Assembly: GCA_020435705.1 (NCBI GenBank)
Contig: JAGQZG010000007.1
Location: 1-34,448, forward strand
From: Mangrovimonas sp.
GTDB taxonomy: Bacteria > Bacteroidota > Bacteroidia > Flavobacteriales > Flavobacteriaceae
Length of the DNA stretch: 34,448 bases
Direction of reading: 5' to 3'
Shown here: one piece after another, positions 24,221-33,465 of the stretch
Numbering within the stretch: the stretch's first letter is position 1
Layout of the letters: each line of letters begins with the position of its first letter
Translations under genes and position numbers: made by a program
Notes under the pieces: model-generated
The model's database searches: none
What the model was told of the DNA's origin: nothing
The model's input: the letters and a program-made list of their open reading frames with translations, nothing else

Positions 24221-26389
24221 ATGAAACGAATGATGCAATCCCTACTTGTCATTTGGGCTTTGTACTTAACCTCTTACGGATATAGTACGGAAAATCCCTC
24301 AACAAACAATTGCAATTATGACGCAACACCTACTGAATTAACTGGGTTTACCTATGTTTATGGCTCAGGGCCTTCCGCAGTTCAATCATTTACTGTTGAA
24401 GACCCCACAGAGTTAACTTATACCTTGACAGCCCCAACAGGATTTGAGGTTTCTTGGTCTTCTAGTACAGGCTTCTCTAATAGTATTTCTGGAGATTTCA
24501 TAGCTCCAACCATTTATGTTCGCATGACTTCTGGCTTAACCATTGGAACTTATAGCGGGGCATTGACACTAACTACTTCGCTTCCGTCCTTCTCTTTCGC
24601 CGGACCATCGCTCAGTGCCGCAGAAACAATTACGCTCTCTGGTGAGGTTACAAGGCGTACCTGTACTTGGAATGGCACTATATGGGATACTGGAGATCCT
24701 GATGCTGAGAGTGCAGCGATCATCAATGCAGATTACAACACGGCTTTTGATGGAAGCCTTGAAGTCTGGTCCTTACAAGTCAATAGCCCCTACAAACTAA
24801 CCATTGGCGACAATACCTACTGTAGTGTGTATGGCGATGTAACGGTTTCGGGCGATCTATGGGTAGAAAATCATGGTGCTTTGGTACAAATTGACAATTC
24901 AGCAACTTTTTCCCTAAACAGTGGTGGTTCTTCTAGAGTTAACAAATTCACTTCACAATTGAACCATTGGTATGACTACACCTACTGGAGTACTCCTGTG
25001 TCAGGAGCCATTACAAGTAGTGCATTTGCCTTTTCCAATACGAATATGCGCTTTAAATATGATGCCAGTAATTTTTTGGATGTTTTAGCCGAAGTTGGCA
25101 ACACCAATACCTATGTTGCGGGTCATGATGACATAGATGATAATGGTGACGATTGGGTTTTGCTTAGTGGCAGTGAGCCATTAATCCCAGGTGTTGGCTA
25201 TGCGGCTACACATTCATCTACAGGATTTGTGGCGGGAAATTCCTATCAGTACAATTTTGTGGGGCCTTTTAATACCGGTACCATTACAACTCCCATCTAT
25301 TATAACGGAGATAATGGGGATAAAGACTGGAACCTAATAGGGAACCCTTATCCCTGTGCTATTAGCGCCGATGTTTTTTTTGCAGAAAACTCAGGCGTTG
25401 TGGCAGGAAGCGTGTACCTCTGGTCACACGGCACGCCGCCAAGTAATACCTCGGGAGGAAATCAAGTTTATAATTTTAGTGCCGATGATTATGCCATTAT
25501 TAATGCGGGCAGTGGCGAAATTGCCGGTGGCTCTGGCGTGATTCCCAACCGCTATATTCCTTCTGGTCAAAGCTTTTTTGTTCAAGGACTTACCAACGGG
25601 TCTGCAACGTTTACCAACGCCATGAGAGTAGGAGACAACACCAGCAATTCCCAGTTTTTTAGAGACACTACCCAGGATGCACCTAACAAACTTTGGCTTA
25701 ATCTTACGACCGAAAGTGGGGTTTTCAACCAAATACTCGTGGCCTATGTAGCGGGAGCAACCAATGCTAATGATGGCGAACATTACGATACGCCAAGAGT
25801 ACTTTCCAGCGAATCGGCCGCAACAATTTATAGTTTGATCCCAGGAGAAAACACGTCTTTTGCTATTCAAGGTAAAGCTATAAACACTTTAGGTGTTACT
25901 GAAGTAATCCCTGTGGGATTCCAAACAAACATTCCAGATGTTTCGGTTGTTTACACGTTTTCTATTCCTAAAAAAGAAGGCAATTTCTTAAACTCCAACC
26001 CCATTTACCTAAAAGATAATTTGTTGAGCACCCTAACAGATTTAACCCAAACAGATTATAGTTTTACTTCTGCACAAGGAAATTTTGGCAACCGTTTTGA
26101 AATTGTTTTTGAAAACGAAACCCTTTCAATCCCTTCCTTGGAAACCGGCAATACCTCTCTTCAACTGTATGAATTGAATGCTAACCATACGAAAATTTCT
26201 GTTGCCAATGATTTGGAAATGACCTCTGTTGCTCTATATGACCTCATGGGTCGCAGAGTCCTTCAACAAGAACTGAATGGTTTTGAAGATGTAATCATTA
26301 CGCCTGCCTTAAGTAAGGGAACCTATATTGCCAAAGTTGAACTTAGCGATGGCACCGTGTTAAGTAAAAAACTACTGAAACGCTTATAA
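24221..26389 (+). CDS. T9SS-secreted protein, 722 aa
   Basis: A secreted protein with a signal peptide (about 1-22). Residues about 38-142 form an Ig-like beta domain (FTYVYGSGPSAVQSFTV, APTGFEVSWSSSTGFS, IYVRMTSGLTIGTYSGAL), a type common in flavobacterial surface proteins. Residues about 144-632 match the C-terminal region of the 1888-residue protein encoded downstream (shared HWYDYTYWS, DDIDDNGDDWV, NWNLIGNPYPCAI, GVFNQILV, EVIPVGF). The last 75 or so residues are a type A T9SS sorting domain (SVALYDLMGRRVLQQ, then GTYIAKVELSDGTVLSKKLLKRL). No enzyme motif is visible. It may be a cell-surface adhesin or matrix protein. It stands alone between two terminators. Confidence 0.88.
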   Translation: MKRMMQSLLVIWALYLTSYGYSTENPSTNNCNYDATPTELTGFTYVYGSGPSAVQSFTVEDPTELTYTLTAPTGFEVSWSSSTGFSNSISGDFIAPTIYVRMTSGLTIGTYSGALTLTTSLPSFSFAGPSLSAAETITLSGEVTRRTCTWNGTIWDTGDPDAESAAIINADYNTAFDGSLEVWSLQVNSPYKLTIGDNTYCSVYGDVTVSGDLWVENHGALVQIDNSATFSLNSGGSSRVNKFTSQLNHWYDYTYWSTPVSGAITSSAFAFSNTNMRFKYDASNFLDVLAEVGNTNTYVAGHDDIDDNGDDWVLLSGSEPLIPGVGYAATHSSTGFVAGNSYQYNFVGPFNTGTITTPIYYNGDNGDKDWNLIGNPYPCAISADVFFAENSGVVAGSVYLWSHGTPPSNTSGGNQVYNFSADDYAIINAGSGEIAGGSGVIPNRYIPSGQSFFVQGLTNGSATFTNAMRVGDNTSNSQFFRDTTQDAPNKLWLNLTTESGVFNQILVAYVAGATNANDGEHYDTPRVLSSESAATIYSLIPGENTSFAIQGKAINTLGVTEVIPVGFQTNIPDVSVVYTFSIPKKEGNFLNSNPIYLKDNLLSTLTDLTQTDYSFTSAQGNFGNRFEIVFENETLSIPSLETGNTSLQLYELNANHTKISVANDLEMTSVALYDLMGRRVLQQELNGFEDVIITPALSKGTYIAKVELSDGTVLSKKLLKRL

Positions 26390-26413
26390 TACTCTACTTA
26401 ATTAACCAACCAT

Positions 26414-26441
26414 AAACGCATGTCTAGGCATGCGTTTTTTT
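26414..26441. terminator. Terminator between the 722-aa gene and recX
   Basis: A 9-base perfect stem (AAACGCATG, 26414-26422, with CATGCGTTT, 26429-26437), loop TCTAGG, then further T residues on the plus strand. It ends the secreted-protein gene. On the other strand the A-rich side gives a weaker T-run, so it may also serve recX. Confidence 0.88.
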
Positions 26442-26455
26442 GTGTATTTAGCTGT

Positions 26456-26929
26456 TTATGGCATCAATTCATTCACCTTGTCATACACTAAATGAGGTTC
26501 CCAACCTCGGTACAATAGATAGTCTACCAACTTCTTTTTCTTTTTGAGCACACTTCGTTCCAAAATAGAATCCATTTTTTTCTTGGCCAAGGCGTCCAGT
26601 GCGTCCAGATAATCCTGCTGCGGAATTTCCTTAAGGGCACTTTCTATGTTGTACTTGGAAATTTCCCGGAACTTTAACTCTCTCACAATGCGGTTTTTGC
26701 CCCAATGCTTGATCCGGAATTTACCACGGGCAAAGGCTTTGGCAAACCGTTCTTCATTAAGGTAATTACTTTCAATAAGTTGGGTAAGAATATGATCTAT
26801 GGCCTGTGGGATCATGCGCATTTCCCTAAGTTTTTTTCTCACTTCATAGTGGCAACGCTCTTGATAGGCGCAAAAAATTTCCATGGCCTTTTGCGCTTCA
26901 TCGACAGTATAGGTTGTTGGTCGTTGCAT
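26456..26929 (-). CDS. recX: Regulatory protein RecX
   Basis: RecX binds RecA filaments and modulates recombination. The protein (157 residues from this start) shows the family opening AYQERCHYEVRKKLREM, the IPQAIDHILTQLIESNYLNEERFAKAFARGKFRIKHWGKNRI core, and repeated three-helix units to the end (LVDYLLYRGWEPHLVYDKV). The frame opens at a GTG at 26965 and has ATG at 26947 and 26929. I chose 26929 because homologues start a few residues before TYTVDEA. It is alone on the minus strand between two T9SS genes. recA is not in the window. Confidence 0.92.
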   Translation of the reverse strand: MQRPTTYTVDEAQKAMEIFCAYQERCHYEVRKKLREMRMIPQAIDHILTQLIESNYLNEERFAKAFARGKFRIKHWGKNRIVRELKFREISKYNIESALKEIPQQDYLDALDALAKKKMDSILERSVLKKKKKLVDYLLYRGWEPHLVYDKVNELMP

Positions 26930-26989
26930 AGTGCAATTTAGTAACATTTTGTTAATAAATACCACCTCTGTAAGTGCCTGATATTTAAG

Positions 26990-27008
26990 TAAATTTGCCT
27001 TATATTTG
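26990..27008 (+). promoter_or_regulatory. Two tandem -7 boxes before the 1888-aa gene
   Basis: TAAATTTG (26990-26997) and TATATTTG (27001-27008) both match TAnnTTTG and lie 27-38 bases before the ATG at 27035. Either or both may start transcription. No clear -33 element is seen. Confidence 0.45.
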
Positions 27009-27034
27009 TATCCCTTTTAATTAAAAATAGCTTT

Positions 27035-30000
27035 ATGAAAAAGAAATACTCCCTCTTATTTCTAATTTCCTTATGTTTTATTGGCATTGGGTTTGCTCAA
27101 TATACAGGTGTTGGAACTTTTACCAAAATAACTTCAACCGCTGAATTAACGGATGGTTATTATGTAATTACCAACGAAACGGATGCATTTTTAATGACTA
27201 ACGGCAGAAGTGGAACGGCTACAACTGGTTATTTTATAAGTTCAGGCGTTACACCAGTATCAGGTTCAATAACCAATCCTTCAGTAAATAATGTTTGGGA
27301 AATTGAAGTTAATGGAGGTGGAAGAACTATATTTAATGAAGCTATAGCAAAATATGTAGGGTGGTCTTCAGGAAATTCTGCTTCAATTGAAGATACCCCT
27401 GCTAATACTAACAGATGGACTTTTTCTTATGCTGGAGGGAAATTTACTGTTTTAAATGTTGCGACTACGTCAAGACAACTTTCATATAACTCAGGTTCTC
27501 CAAGGTTTGCTGCCTATGGTAATAACGGTCAACAAGAACTACAGTTATATAAATTAGCTTCCTCGACCTATTCTGTAACCTATGACGGCAATACAAATAC
27601 AGGAGGTTCTGTGCCAACAGATGGTAATGCCTACAATTCCGGGGACTCAGTAACAGTTTTAGGGAACACTGGAACGTTAGTAAGAACTGGATATAGTTTT
27701 AATGGCTGGAACACGGCTTCAGATGGTAGTGGGACTTCATACGTTGGCGGAAATACATTTAATATCACTGCTAATACAACACTTTATGCCCAATGGTTAC
27801 CTCTGGAGGTTGACTGGTGTAACTTGCAATTCCCGGCTTCGGGAACCATTACTTATGGCAATGTCTTTACTGCTTACGCCCGGGTTTATGAACCTAGCGT
27901 TACCAATGCGGCAGGTCAAGGCGCAGGGATTTCTGCATGGATAGGCTATAATACTAATGATTTAGACCCTAGTGATGCCAGTTGGACTTGGATAGTTGCT
28001 ACTTACAATACAGACTCAGGAAATAACGACGAATATGCTGCCGAAATAGGGACTTCTATCCCAACTTCGGGTACTTATTATTATGCCAGTAGATTCCAGT
28101 TTAGCGGTGGCCCATACACCTATGGTGGGTACAATGCTGGTGGCGGTGGTTTTTGGGATGGTAGTGCCAATGTAAATGGTGTCTTAACAGTAAATCCAGA
28201 TCAAGTTGATTTTTGTAATGTAGATTACCCGAAAACTGCAACAATCAATACAGGTGATGCCTTTACGGTATATGCCCAAGCCTATGAACCGGGTGTTACG
28301 AATAGTGCGGGTCAAGGAGCCAACATTGAAGCTTGGATAGGCTATAATACCACTGGGGTAGATTACGACCCTACCAATCCAACTGGATGGACATGGATAG
28401 TTGCAACTTATGATTCGGATTTTGGAAATAACGATCAATACGCCGCCGAAATAGGTTCATCTTTACCTGTAGGCACTTATTATTACGCCAGTAGATTTAG
28501 ATTGAATGGTAGTGATTATTCCTATGGTGGTATTCAAGTAGATAATAATGGTAATTTTTGGACTTCAGGTACGTATAATAACGGAGTTTTGACTGTAAAT
28601 GGTGCTTCCAATTGTATCTCTGAAGATTTTGAAGGTAGCACAAGTGATCCTAGTGGTTGGGCAAATAACAGCGGTTATTATCAAAATACTGCTGCGAATG
28701 CCCATGGAGGCACCTATTATGCTGGCATGAATGCTGTAAATGATTGGATAAGAACTTACATAGTAACAGACCCCAACACTTTAAACTTCTGGGCTAGAGC
28801 ATCTGGAACAACTTCAAATTTCACCGTAATTGTCCAATATTCTGACGATGGTAGTACTTGGTATGATGCTTCAAGCATTGTTGCAAATGGCAGTAACTCT
28901 GGTGATGTGACCACTACTTACCAACAATTCTCGGTAAATCTAAATCTTATTGGTGATTACTACATTAGATGGTTGATGGCCGCTAGATCGGGGGGCTCCT
29001 TTTATTTTGACGATATAGAATTAACTTGTGGAAGTATTACCCCAACCCCAGAACTTCAATTGGTTGACAATACCGCTACCAATCAAAACTGCGGCTATAC
29101 TATTGACTTTGGAACTCAAGCCTTGGCCACTACTACTGATATCACATTTGATATTGAAAATGTTGGTTCGGCTGATTTGGATATTAGTTCTTTTGGAATC
29201 ACTGGTGATTACACCATCGTTTCTCCTGCCACTCCTTTTACAGTTACAGCTAGCAGTAGTCAAACTGTTACAGTTCGTTTTACCCCAACAGCCAATGGCA
29301 CAAGAACAGGAACCATAACCATTAACAATAACGATCCTAATGAAGGAACCTGTACGGTTGATTTGACAGGAGTTGGTTATACCCCAGCTCCAGAAATAAA
29401 TGTTGAAGGTAATTTAGGTACATTTCCAGATATTACCAATGGCGATATCACACCAAGCGGAACAGACAATACCTTGTTTGCTGCCCAATTTATTGGATCG
29501 TCCCAATCAAAATCCTTTCGAATTAATAATGAAGGAACGGCCAATTTAACCATTTCATCTATTACTATTGGTGGAACAAACCCAGGTGATTTCACCATTA
29601 CAGCTTCTCCTGCTACCACCATTACACCTAGCACCTTTGAGTTATTGGAAATCACTTTCTCACCTTTGGCCTCAGGTGTAAGAACTGCTGTTGTGAGTAT
29701 TGTAAATAATGATTCTGATGAAAATCCATTTACCTTTATGGTACAAGGAACCGGAAATTGTACCAGTACATCCACAACCATTTCACCTTCTTCTGGCCCC
29801 ATAGGAACCGTAGTGACAGTGACAGGTACTGATTTTGGCGGCTCGACCACGGCCACAGTAAGCGGTATCTCAGTGACGCCAACAGTTCTTACAGCTACGC
29901 AACTGGAAGTGATTGTGCCTTCTGGAACTGTTACAGGAAATATTGTTATTGTTAACGATTTGGGTTGTACGAGCACTAATGCTTTTACTATTGTTGATAG

Positions 30001-32701
30001 TCAAATAGCTTCTTGTGAAGGAACAGGTTCTTCACCTTCGGATATTTTTATTAGTGAAGTCTCCGATGCAACGGTAGGTGGCGTTAGTTATATTGAACTT
30101 TATAACGGTACTGGAGCTACTGTTAATCTTGGTAATTATTCATTGGAAATTATTGGAAATGGTTCTTCTTCGGGTAACACCTTGGCATTAAACAGTGTGT
30201 CTTTGCCAAACAATTCAACTTATGTTGTAGCTATTGGTGTTGCTTCAAGTCCTGATTACACAGATCCTGGAGCCAACACCTGTTCAATGACTGGTGGTAA
30301 TGGCGAATTGGCAGATCAAACCAGTACTATTGGTGGTATCAATAAAAAGGATAACGAACATGACATGATTCGTCTTTATCATACTGCTTCTGTTATAGAT
30401 GAGTGGGGTGTTTATCAAGATAATGACTGGATGGACAGTACCATTATTACTGGAGACCGAGGATTTAATTTTAGACGTTTGAATACTGCTAGTCCATTAC
30501 CAAATCCAACATTTAATATTAACGATTGGAATGTTATTGATTGGGTAGGCTCAGGTTTATCTTCCTGTTCTACCAATGATTATACCGACATAGGTTCATT
30601 TGACTTTTCTGTTGGTATTCCTCCATCAATTACAGTCGAGCCTAACGCTCCAAGTTCTTCTTGTGATCTTTCTGCAACAATCAGTGTAACCGCTTCAGAA
30701 GGCTTTGTGGGGGGAAATTCTTTGGCCTATCAGTGGTACTACTCAGCTCCTGGCGATGCTGGTTGGACGGCTGTAAGCAATGGTGCTCTATATTCTGGCG
30801 CTACCAGTGTAACCCTTAATATTCTAAATACACTTACTTTAAATAACTACCAGTATTATTGCCAAGTACGTGAAGATGATGCCACCTGTTATCAAGCCAG
30901 CAACGCAGTAAGATTAACTGTTGATGTAGTGACTTGGGATGGTAGTAGCTGGTCTCCAACAGCACCTGACAATACGAAAGTTGCCATTATTGATGGTGAT
31001 TATGATTTAGTAACTTCTCCAAATGGGGAAACCAGTTTTAGTGCTTGTAATCTTCTTATTAACAACGGTAACGAGTTAAGTATTGGGAACGGCGAGTATG
31101 TTTCTGTAGAAAACAATATTATCGTTGATGGTGAAGTATATGTAGAAACTCAAGGCAGTCTTGTACAAGTTCAAGATAGTGGCACATTTACCCTTAACAA
31201 TCCATCGGCTAAAAATACGTTATCTAAGTCTACTGCACCGCTTCAATTCTGGTATGATTATACCTACTGGAGTTCGCCTTTAGAAGATGCGCAAATAGAA
31301 ACTGCTTTAGCTTTTTCTAGGGCGAGTAGGCGCTACTATTTTGACGCTTCTCTATTCAATGATACGCTAGTAGAAGTTGGGAACACAGGAACTTTTAATC
31401 CTGGTCAAGATGATATTGATGACGAAGGGGACGATTGGGTGGTTCAATCAACAGGAAAAATGGATCCAGGCACAGGGTATGCTGCTACTCATGATAACAT
31501 TGGTTTTGTGTCCGGCAATCAATACCAGTATATTTTTGAAGGTACTCAAGCTAATGGCGGTGCCTTTAATACTGGGGATATTTACACCAACATCTTTATT
31601 GATCCTAGTGTAAGCTACAACAATTGGAATCTTATTGGTAATCCCTATCCTTGTGCTATAAATGCTATTGAGTTCTTTAACGATAATTCTACTCTACTTG
31701 AAGGCACTTTATATCTTTGGTCAAGTGACACCAATGTTGACCCTAACAACTCAGGAAATCAAGGGCTCAATTTTTCACAGAATGATTACGCCCAGATAAA
31801 TGGTGGCGGTGGTATAGCCTCAACTAATGGCAGCCCAATACCAAATGGTTATGTTGCTTCTGGTCAAGGTTTCTTTGTGATTGGTAAAAAATCAGGTGCC
31901 AGTTCTGGTGCTGCTTATTATACGTCGCCTGTATTTAACAACTCCATGCGTGTTACGGGAAATAACAACCAGTTTTTTAGAAGCTCTTCGGCCAATTTAA
32001 ACAATAGACTTTGGGTCAATTTGATTTCCGATAATGGTGTTTTCAACCAAATACTAGTTGGTTATTTTAGTGGTGCCACAGATTCTTATGATGGGATGTT
32101 CTATGATGCCCCTAGAAATTTATCAACTGGACAATATGCATTACTTTATTCAATCATTGATGGTAATGATACTAAGTTTTCCATTCAAGGGAAGTCAGAA
32201 ACTAGTTTGAATTTGGATGAAGTCATCCCGCTTGGCTTTTCAACCACCATAAATGTCCCAACAACTTATACGTTAAGCATTGCGCAATTGGAAGGAGACT
32301 TTTTGACTACTAATACTATTTATTTAAAAGACAACTTGTTAAACTTGTACCACAATCTTTCAGCATCTGATTATAGTTTTACTTCAGAAGCCGGTGAGTT
32401 TAATGCTCGTTTTGAAATTGTGTTCCAAGACAATTCACTATCTGTAGACACGCCCTTATTGCCTTCCGATGGTTTGACCATTGTAGACATGCCAGATGGA
32501 TCTGTGAAGTTTAAAGTAGGCAGTGCTTATACTATTTCCAGAGTTGAAATTATTGACCTTCTGGGTAGAAGTTTATACGACTTGAATGGTTCCCATTCAG
32601 AGGAAACCTATTTCCTACCTCAGCTTTCACAATCGGCCTATATTGCCAAAGTTACCCTATCCAACGGACAACTTGTGGTCAAAAAAGCTGTAAAACGATA
32701 A
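27035..32701 (+). CDS. Giant T9SS-secreted multidomain protein, 1888 aa
   Basis: A secreted mosaic protein. In order: signal peptide (1-21, ends GFAQ); an N-terminal domain to about 180; an InlB-type B-repeat (about 185-258, GYSFNGWNTASDGSGTSY); two tandem 132-residue repeats (259-390, 391-522); a carbohydrate-binding-like beta domain (about 525-670); two choice-of-anchor D/HYDIN-like domains (about 671-905); an IPT/TIG domain (about 910-990); a lamin-tail-like domain (about 995-1190); an Ig-like domain (about 1197-1297); a long region homologous to the 722-residue protein; and a T9SS sorting domain ending VVKKAVKR. No catalytic motif is visible. The make-up suggests a surface adhesin or structural protein. 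A bidirectional terminator separates it from recO. Confidence 0.88.
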   Translation: MKKKYSLLFLISLCFIGIGFAQYTGVGTFTKITSTAELTDGYYVITNETDAFLMTNGRSGTATTGYFISSGVTPVSGSITNPSVNNVWEIEVNGGGRTIFNEAIAKYVGWSSGNSASIEDTPANTNRWTFSYAGGKFTVLNVATTSRQLSYNSGSPRFAAYGNNGQQELQLYKLASSTYSVTYDGNTNTGGSVPTDGNAYNSGDSVTVLGNTGTLVRTGYSFNGWNTASDGSGTSYVGGNTFNITANTTLYAQWLPLEVDWCNLQFPASGTITYGNVFTAYARVYEPSVTNAAGQGAGISAWIGYNTNDLDPSDASWTWIVATYNTDSGNNDEYAAEIGTSIPTSGTYYYASRFQFSGGPYTYGGYNAGGGGFWDGSANVNGVLTVNPDQVDFCNVDYPKTATINTGDAFTVYAQAYEPGVTNSAGQGANIEAWIGYNTTGVDYDPTNPTGWTWIVATYDSDFGNNDQYAAEIGSSLPVGTYYYASRFRLNGSDYSYGGIQVDNNGNFWTSGTYNNGVLTVNGASNCISEDFEGSTSDPSGWANNSGYYQNTAANAHGGTYYAGMNAVNDWIRTYIVTDPNTLNFWARASGTTSNFTVIVQYSDDGSTWYDASSIVANGSNSGDVTTTYQQFSVNLNLIGDYYIRWLMAARSGGSFYFDDIELTCGSITPTPELQLVDNTATNQNCGYTIDFGTQALATTTDITFDIENVGSADLDISSFGITGDYTIVSPATPFTVTASSSQTVTVRFTPTANGTRTGTITINNNDPNEGTCTVDLTGVGYTPAPEINVEGNLGTFPDITNGDITPSGTDNTLFAAQFIGSSQSKSFRINNEGTANLTISSITIGGTNPGDFTITASPATTITPSTFELLEITFSPLASGVRTAVVSIVNNDSDENPFTFMVQGTGNCTSTSTTISPSSGPIGTVVTVTGTDFGGSTTATVSGISVTPTVLTATQLEVIVPSGTVTGNIVIVNDLGCTSTNAFTIVDSQIASCEGTGSSPSDIFISEVSDATVGGVSYIELYNGTGATVNLGNYSLEIIGNGSSSGNTLALNSVSLPNNSTYVVAIGVASSPDYTDPGANTCSMTGGNGELADQTSTIGGINKKDNEHDMIRLYHTASVIDEWGVYQDNDWMDSTIITGDRGFNFRRLNTASPLPNPTFNINDWNVIDWVGSGLSSCSTNDYTDIGSFDFSVGIPPSITVEPNAPSSSCDLSATISVTASEGFVGGNSLAYQWYYSAPGDAGWTAVSNGALYSGATSVTLNILNTLTLNNYQYYCQVREDDATCYQASNAVRLTVDVVTWDGSSWSPTAPDNTKVAIIDGDYDLVTSPNGETSFSACNLLINNGNELSIGNGEYVSVENNIIVDGEVYVETQGSLVQVQDSGTFTLNNPSAKNTLSKSTAPLQFWYDYTYWSSPLEDAQIETALAFSRASRRYYFDASLFNDTLVEVGNTGTFNPGQDDIDDEGDDWVVQSTGKMDPGTGYAATHDNIGFVSGNQYQYIFEGTQANGGAFNTGDIYTNIFIDPSVSYNNWNLIGNPYPCAINAIEFFNDNSTLLEGTLYLWSSDTNVDPNNSGNQGLNFSQNDYAQINGGGGIASTNGSPIPNGYVASGQGFFVIGKKSGASSGAAYYTSPVFNNSMRVTGNNNQFFRSSSANLNNRLWVNLISDNGVFNQILVGYFSGATDSYDGMFYDAPRNLSTGQYALLYSIIDGNDTKFSIQGKSETSLNLDEVIPLGFSTTINVPTTYTLSIAQLEGDFLTTNTIYLKDNLLNLYHNLSASDYSFTSEAGEFNARFEIVFQDNSLSVDTPLLPSDGLTIVDMPDGSVKFKVGSAYTISRVEIIDLLGRSLYDLNGSHSEETYFLPQLSQSAYIAKVTLSNGQLVVKKAVKR
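27809..28602 (+). repeat. Two tandem 132-residue protein repeats within the giant T9SS protein
   Basis: Copy 1 starts at 27809 (VDWCNLQFP) and copy 2 at 28205 (VDFCNVDYP), 396 bases apart. Shared segments include AGQGA..(S/A)WIGYNT, WTWIVATY, GNN(D)(E/Q)YAAEIG and YYYASRF, and both end in NGVLTVN. This is an in-frame domain duplication with divergence between the copies. Confidence 0.85.
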
Positions 32702-32707
32702 TATCTA

Positions 32708-32747
32708 AAAAAGAAAAGCTCCTGACAAATCAGGAGCTTTTCTTTTT
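32708..32747. terminator. Bidirectional terminator between the giant T9SS gene and recO
   Basis: An 18-base perfect stem (32708-32725 with 32730-32747), core AGCTCCTGA/TCAGGAGCT, loop CAAA, flanked by A-rich and T-rich runs, so it can act on both strands. The right arm overlaps the recO stop codon. Confidence 0.93.
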
Positions 32748-33465
32748 AGGCAAAGAGCTTGTTTAAAACTTCTAAGGATCTTGGTTTTTTAAACCCTATA
32801 ATATGTATTTCTAAATAGGTCAAGAACATATTAAGAAAAGACTGTCTTTCTGCGACATTAAGCTTAAGCTCGCTTAGAGAATTGAAATCCATGGCCATTA
32901 ACTGCATCAAAACAGTCACATTTCTTCCTTCAATAGATGTTAAATCACTAGGTATTGCTTCAAATCTTGCTTCATTAAGATTGAAATAGGCTTGGGTTCC
33001 TTTAGGCGGGTGGGGAAAAACACCTAGATACTTGCTTAACTGCACAAGAAATAAGAGATGGAAATTAGCCACTTTTTCTTCATAGTCCAAAACCTGCAGT
33101 GATGTTGAGAGGTAGGAAAACAAGTCTTCCTGTGGGCTTTCTTCCTTTAAAACAGAAGTCAAAACCTCCGAAAGAAAAAGAGCAATACTAGACTTCATGA
33201 CATTAACGTGTATTGACGTATAATGGCATGCTAACTTTACTTCCTTTATACTTTGAAGCGAATTTTTAGGTTTGTAATATTCTTCTATATACAATTGGGT
33301 AAGCGGTTGGAAATAAGCCGCCTTTAATTTTCCCTTTGTGCTTTTTAAAACACCTCTGAGCAAGTAAGAAACAGTACCTCTTTCAAGAGTAAAGCATTTA
33401 GCGATCAGGTCCGAATCACCATACTTTAGAGTAGAAATAACAATGGCTTGACATTTGGTCAACAT
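32746..33465 (-). CDS. recO: DNA repair protein RecO
   Basis: RecO works with RecR (and RecF) to load RecA on single-stranded DNA coated by SSB. The 239-residue protein has the N-terminal OB-fold opening (KCQAIVISTLKYGDSDLIAKCFT, then RGTVSYLLRGV) and the helical C-terminal part (FHLLFLVQLSKYLGVFP, YFNLNEARFEA) of the Bacteroidota form. The zinc-binding cysteine cluster known from Deinococcus RecO is not present. The ATG shares one base with the stop of the upstream PorZ-like gene (TAATG), indicating coupling. A bidirectional terminator covers its stop. Confidence 0.94.
   Translation of the reverse strand: MLTKCQAIVISTLKYGDSDLIAKCFTLERGTVSYLLRGVLKSTKGKLKAAYFQPLTQLYIEEYYKPKNSLQSIKEVKLACHYTSIHVNVMKSSIALFLSEVLTSVLKEESPQEDLFSYLSTSLQVLDYEEKVANFHLLFLVQLSKYLGVFPHPPKGTQAYFNLNEARFEAIPSDLTSIEGRNVTVLMQLMAMDFNSLSELKLNVAERQSFLNMFLTYLEIHIIGFKKPRSLEVLNKLFA

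Noticed and set aside
25424..25870. 148-residue minus-strand frame in the 722-aa gene
   Set aside because: It is antisense to the conserved shared cassette and shows no domain or start signal.
26930..26965. recX starting at GTG 26965 or ATG 26947
   Set aside because: Homologues begin just before the TYTVDEA-like segment, which fits the ATG at 26929. The extension has no recognisable content.
29377..29976. 199-residue minus-strand frame inside the giant T9SS gene
   Set aside because: It is antisense to well-defined HYDIN-like and IPT domains, rich in Val/Pro/Thr as expected from the complement of repeated Thr/Gly codons, and resembles no protein I know.
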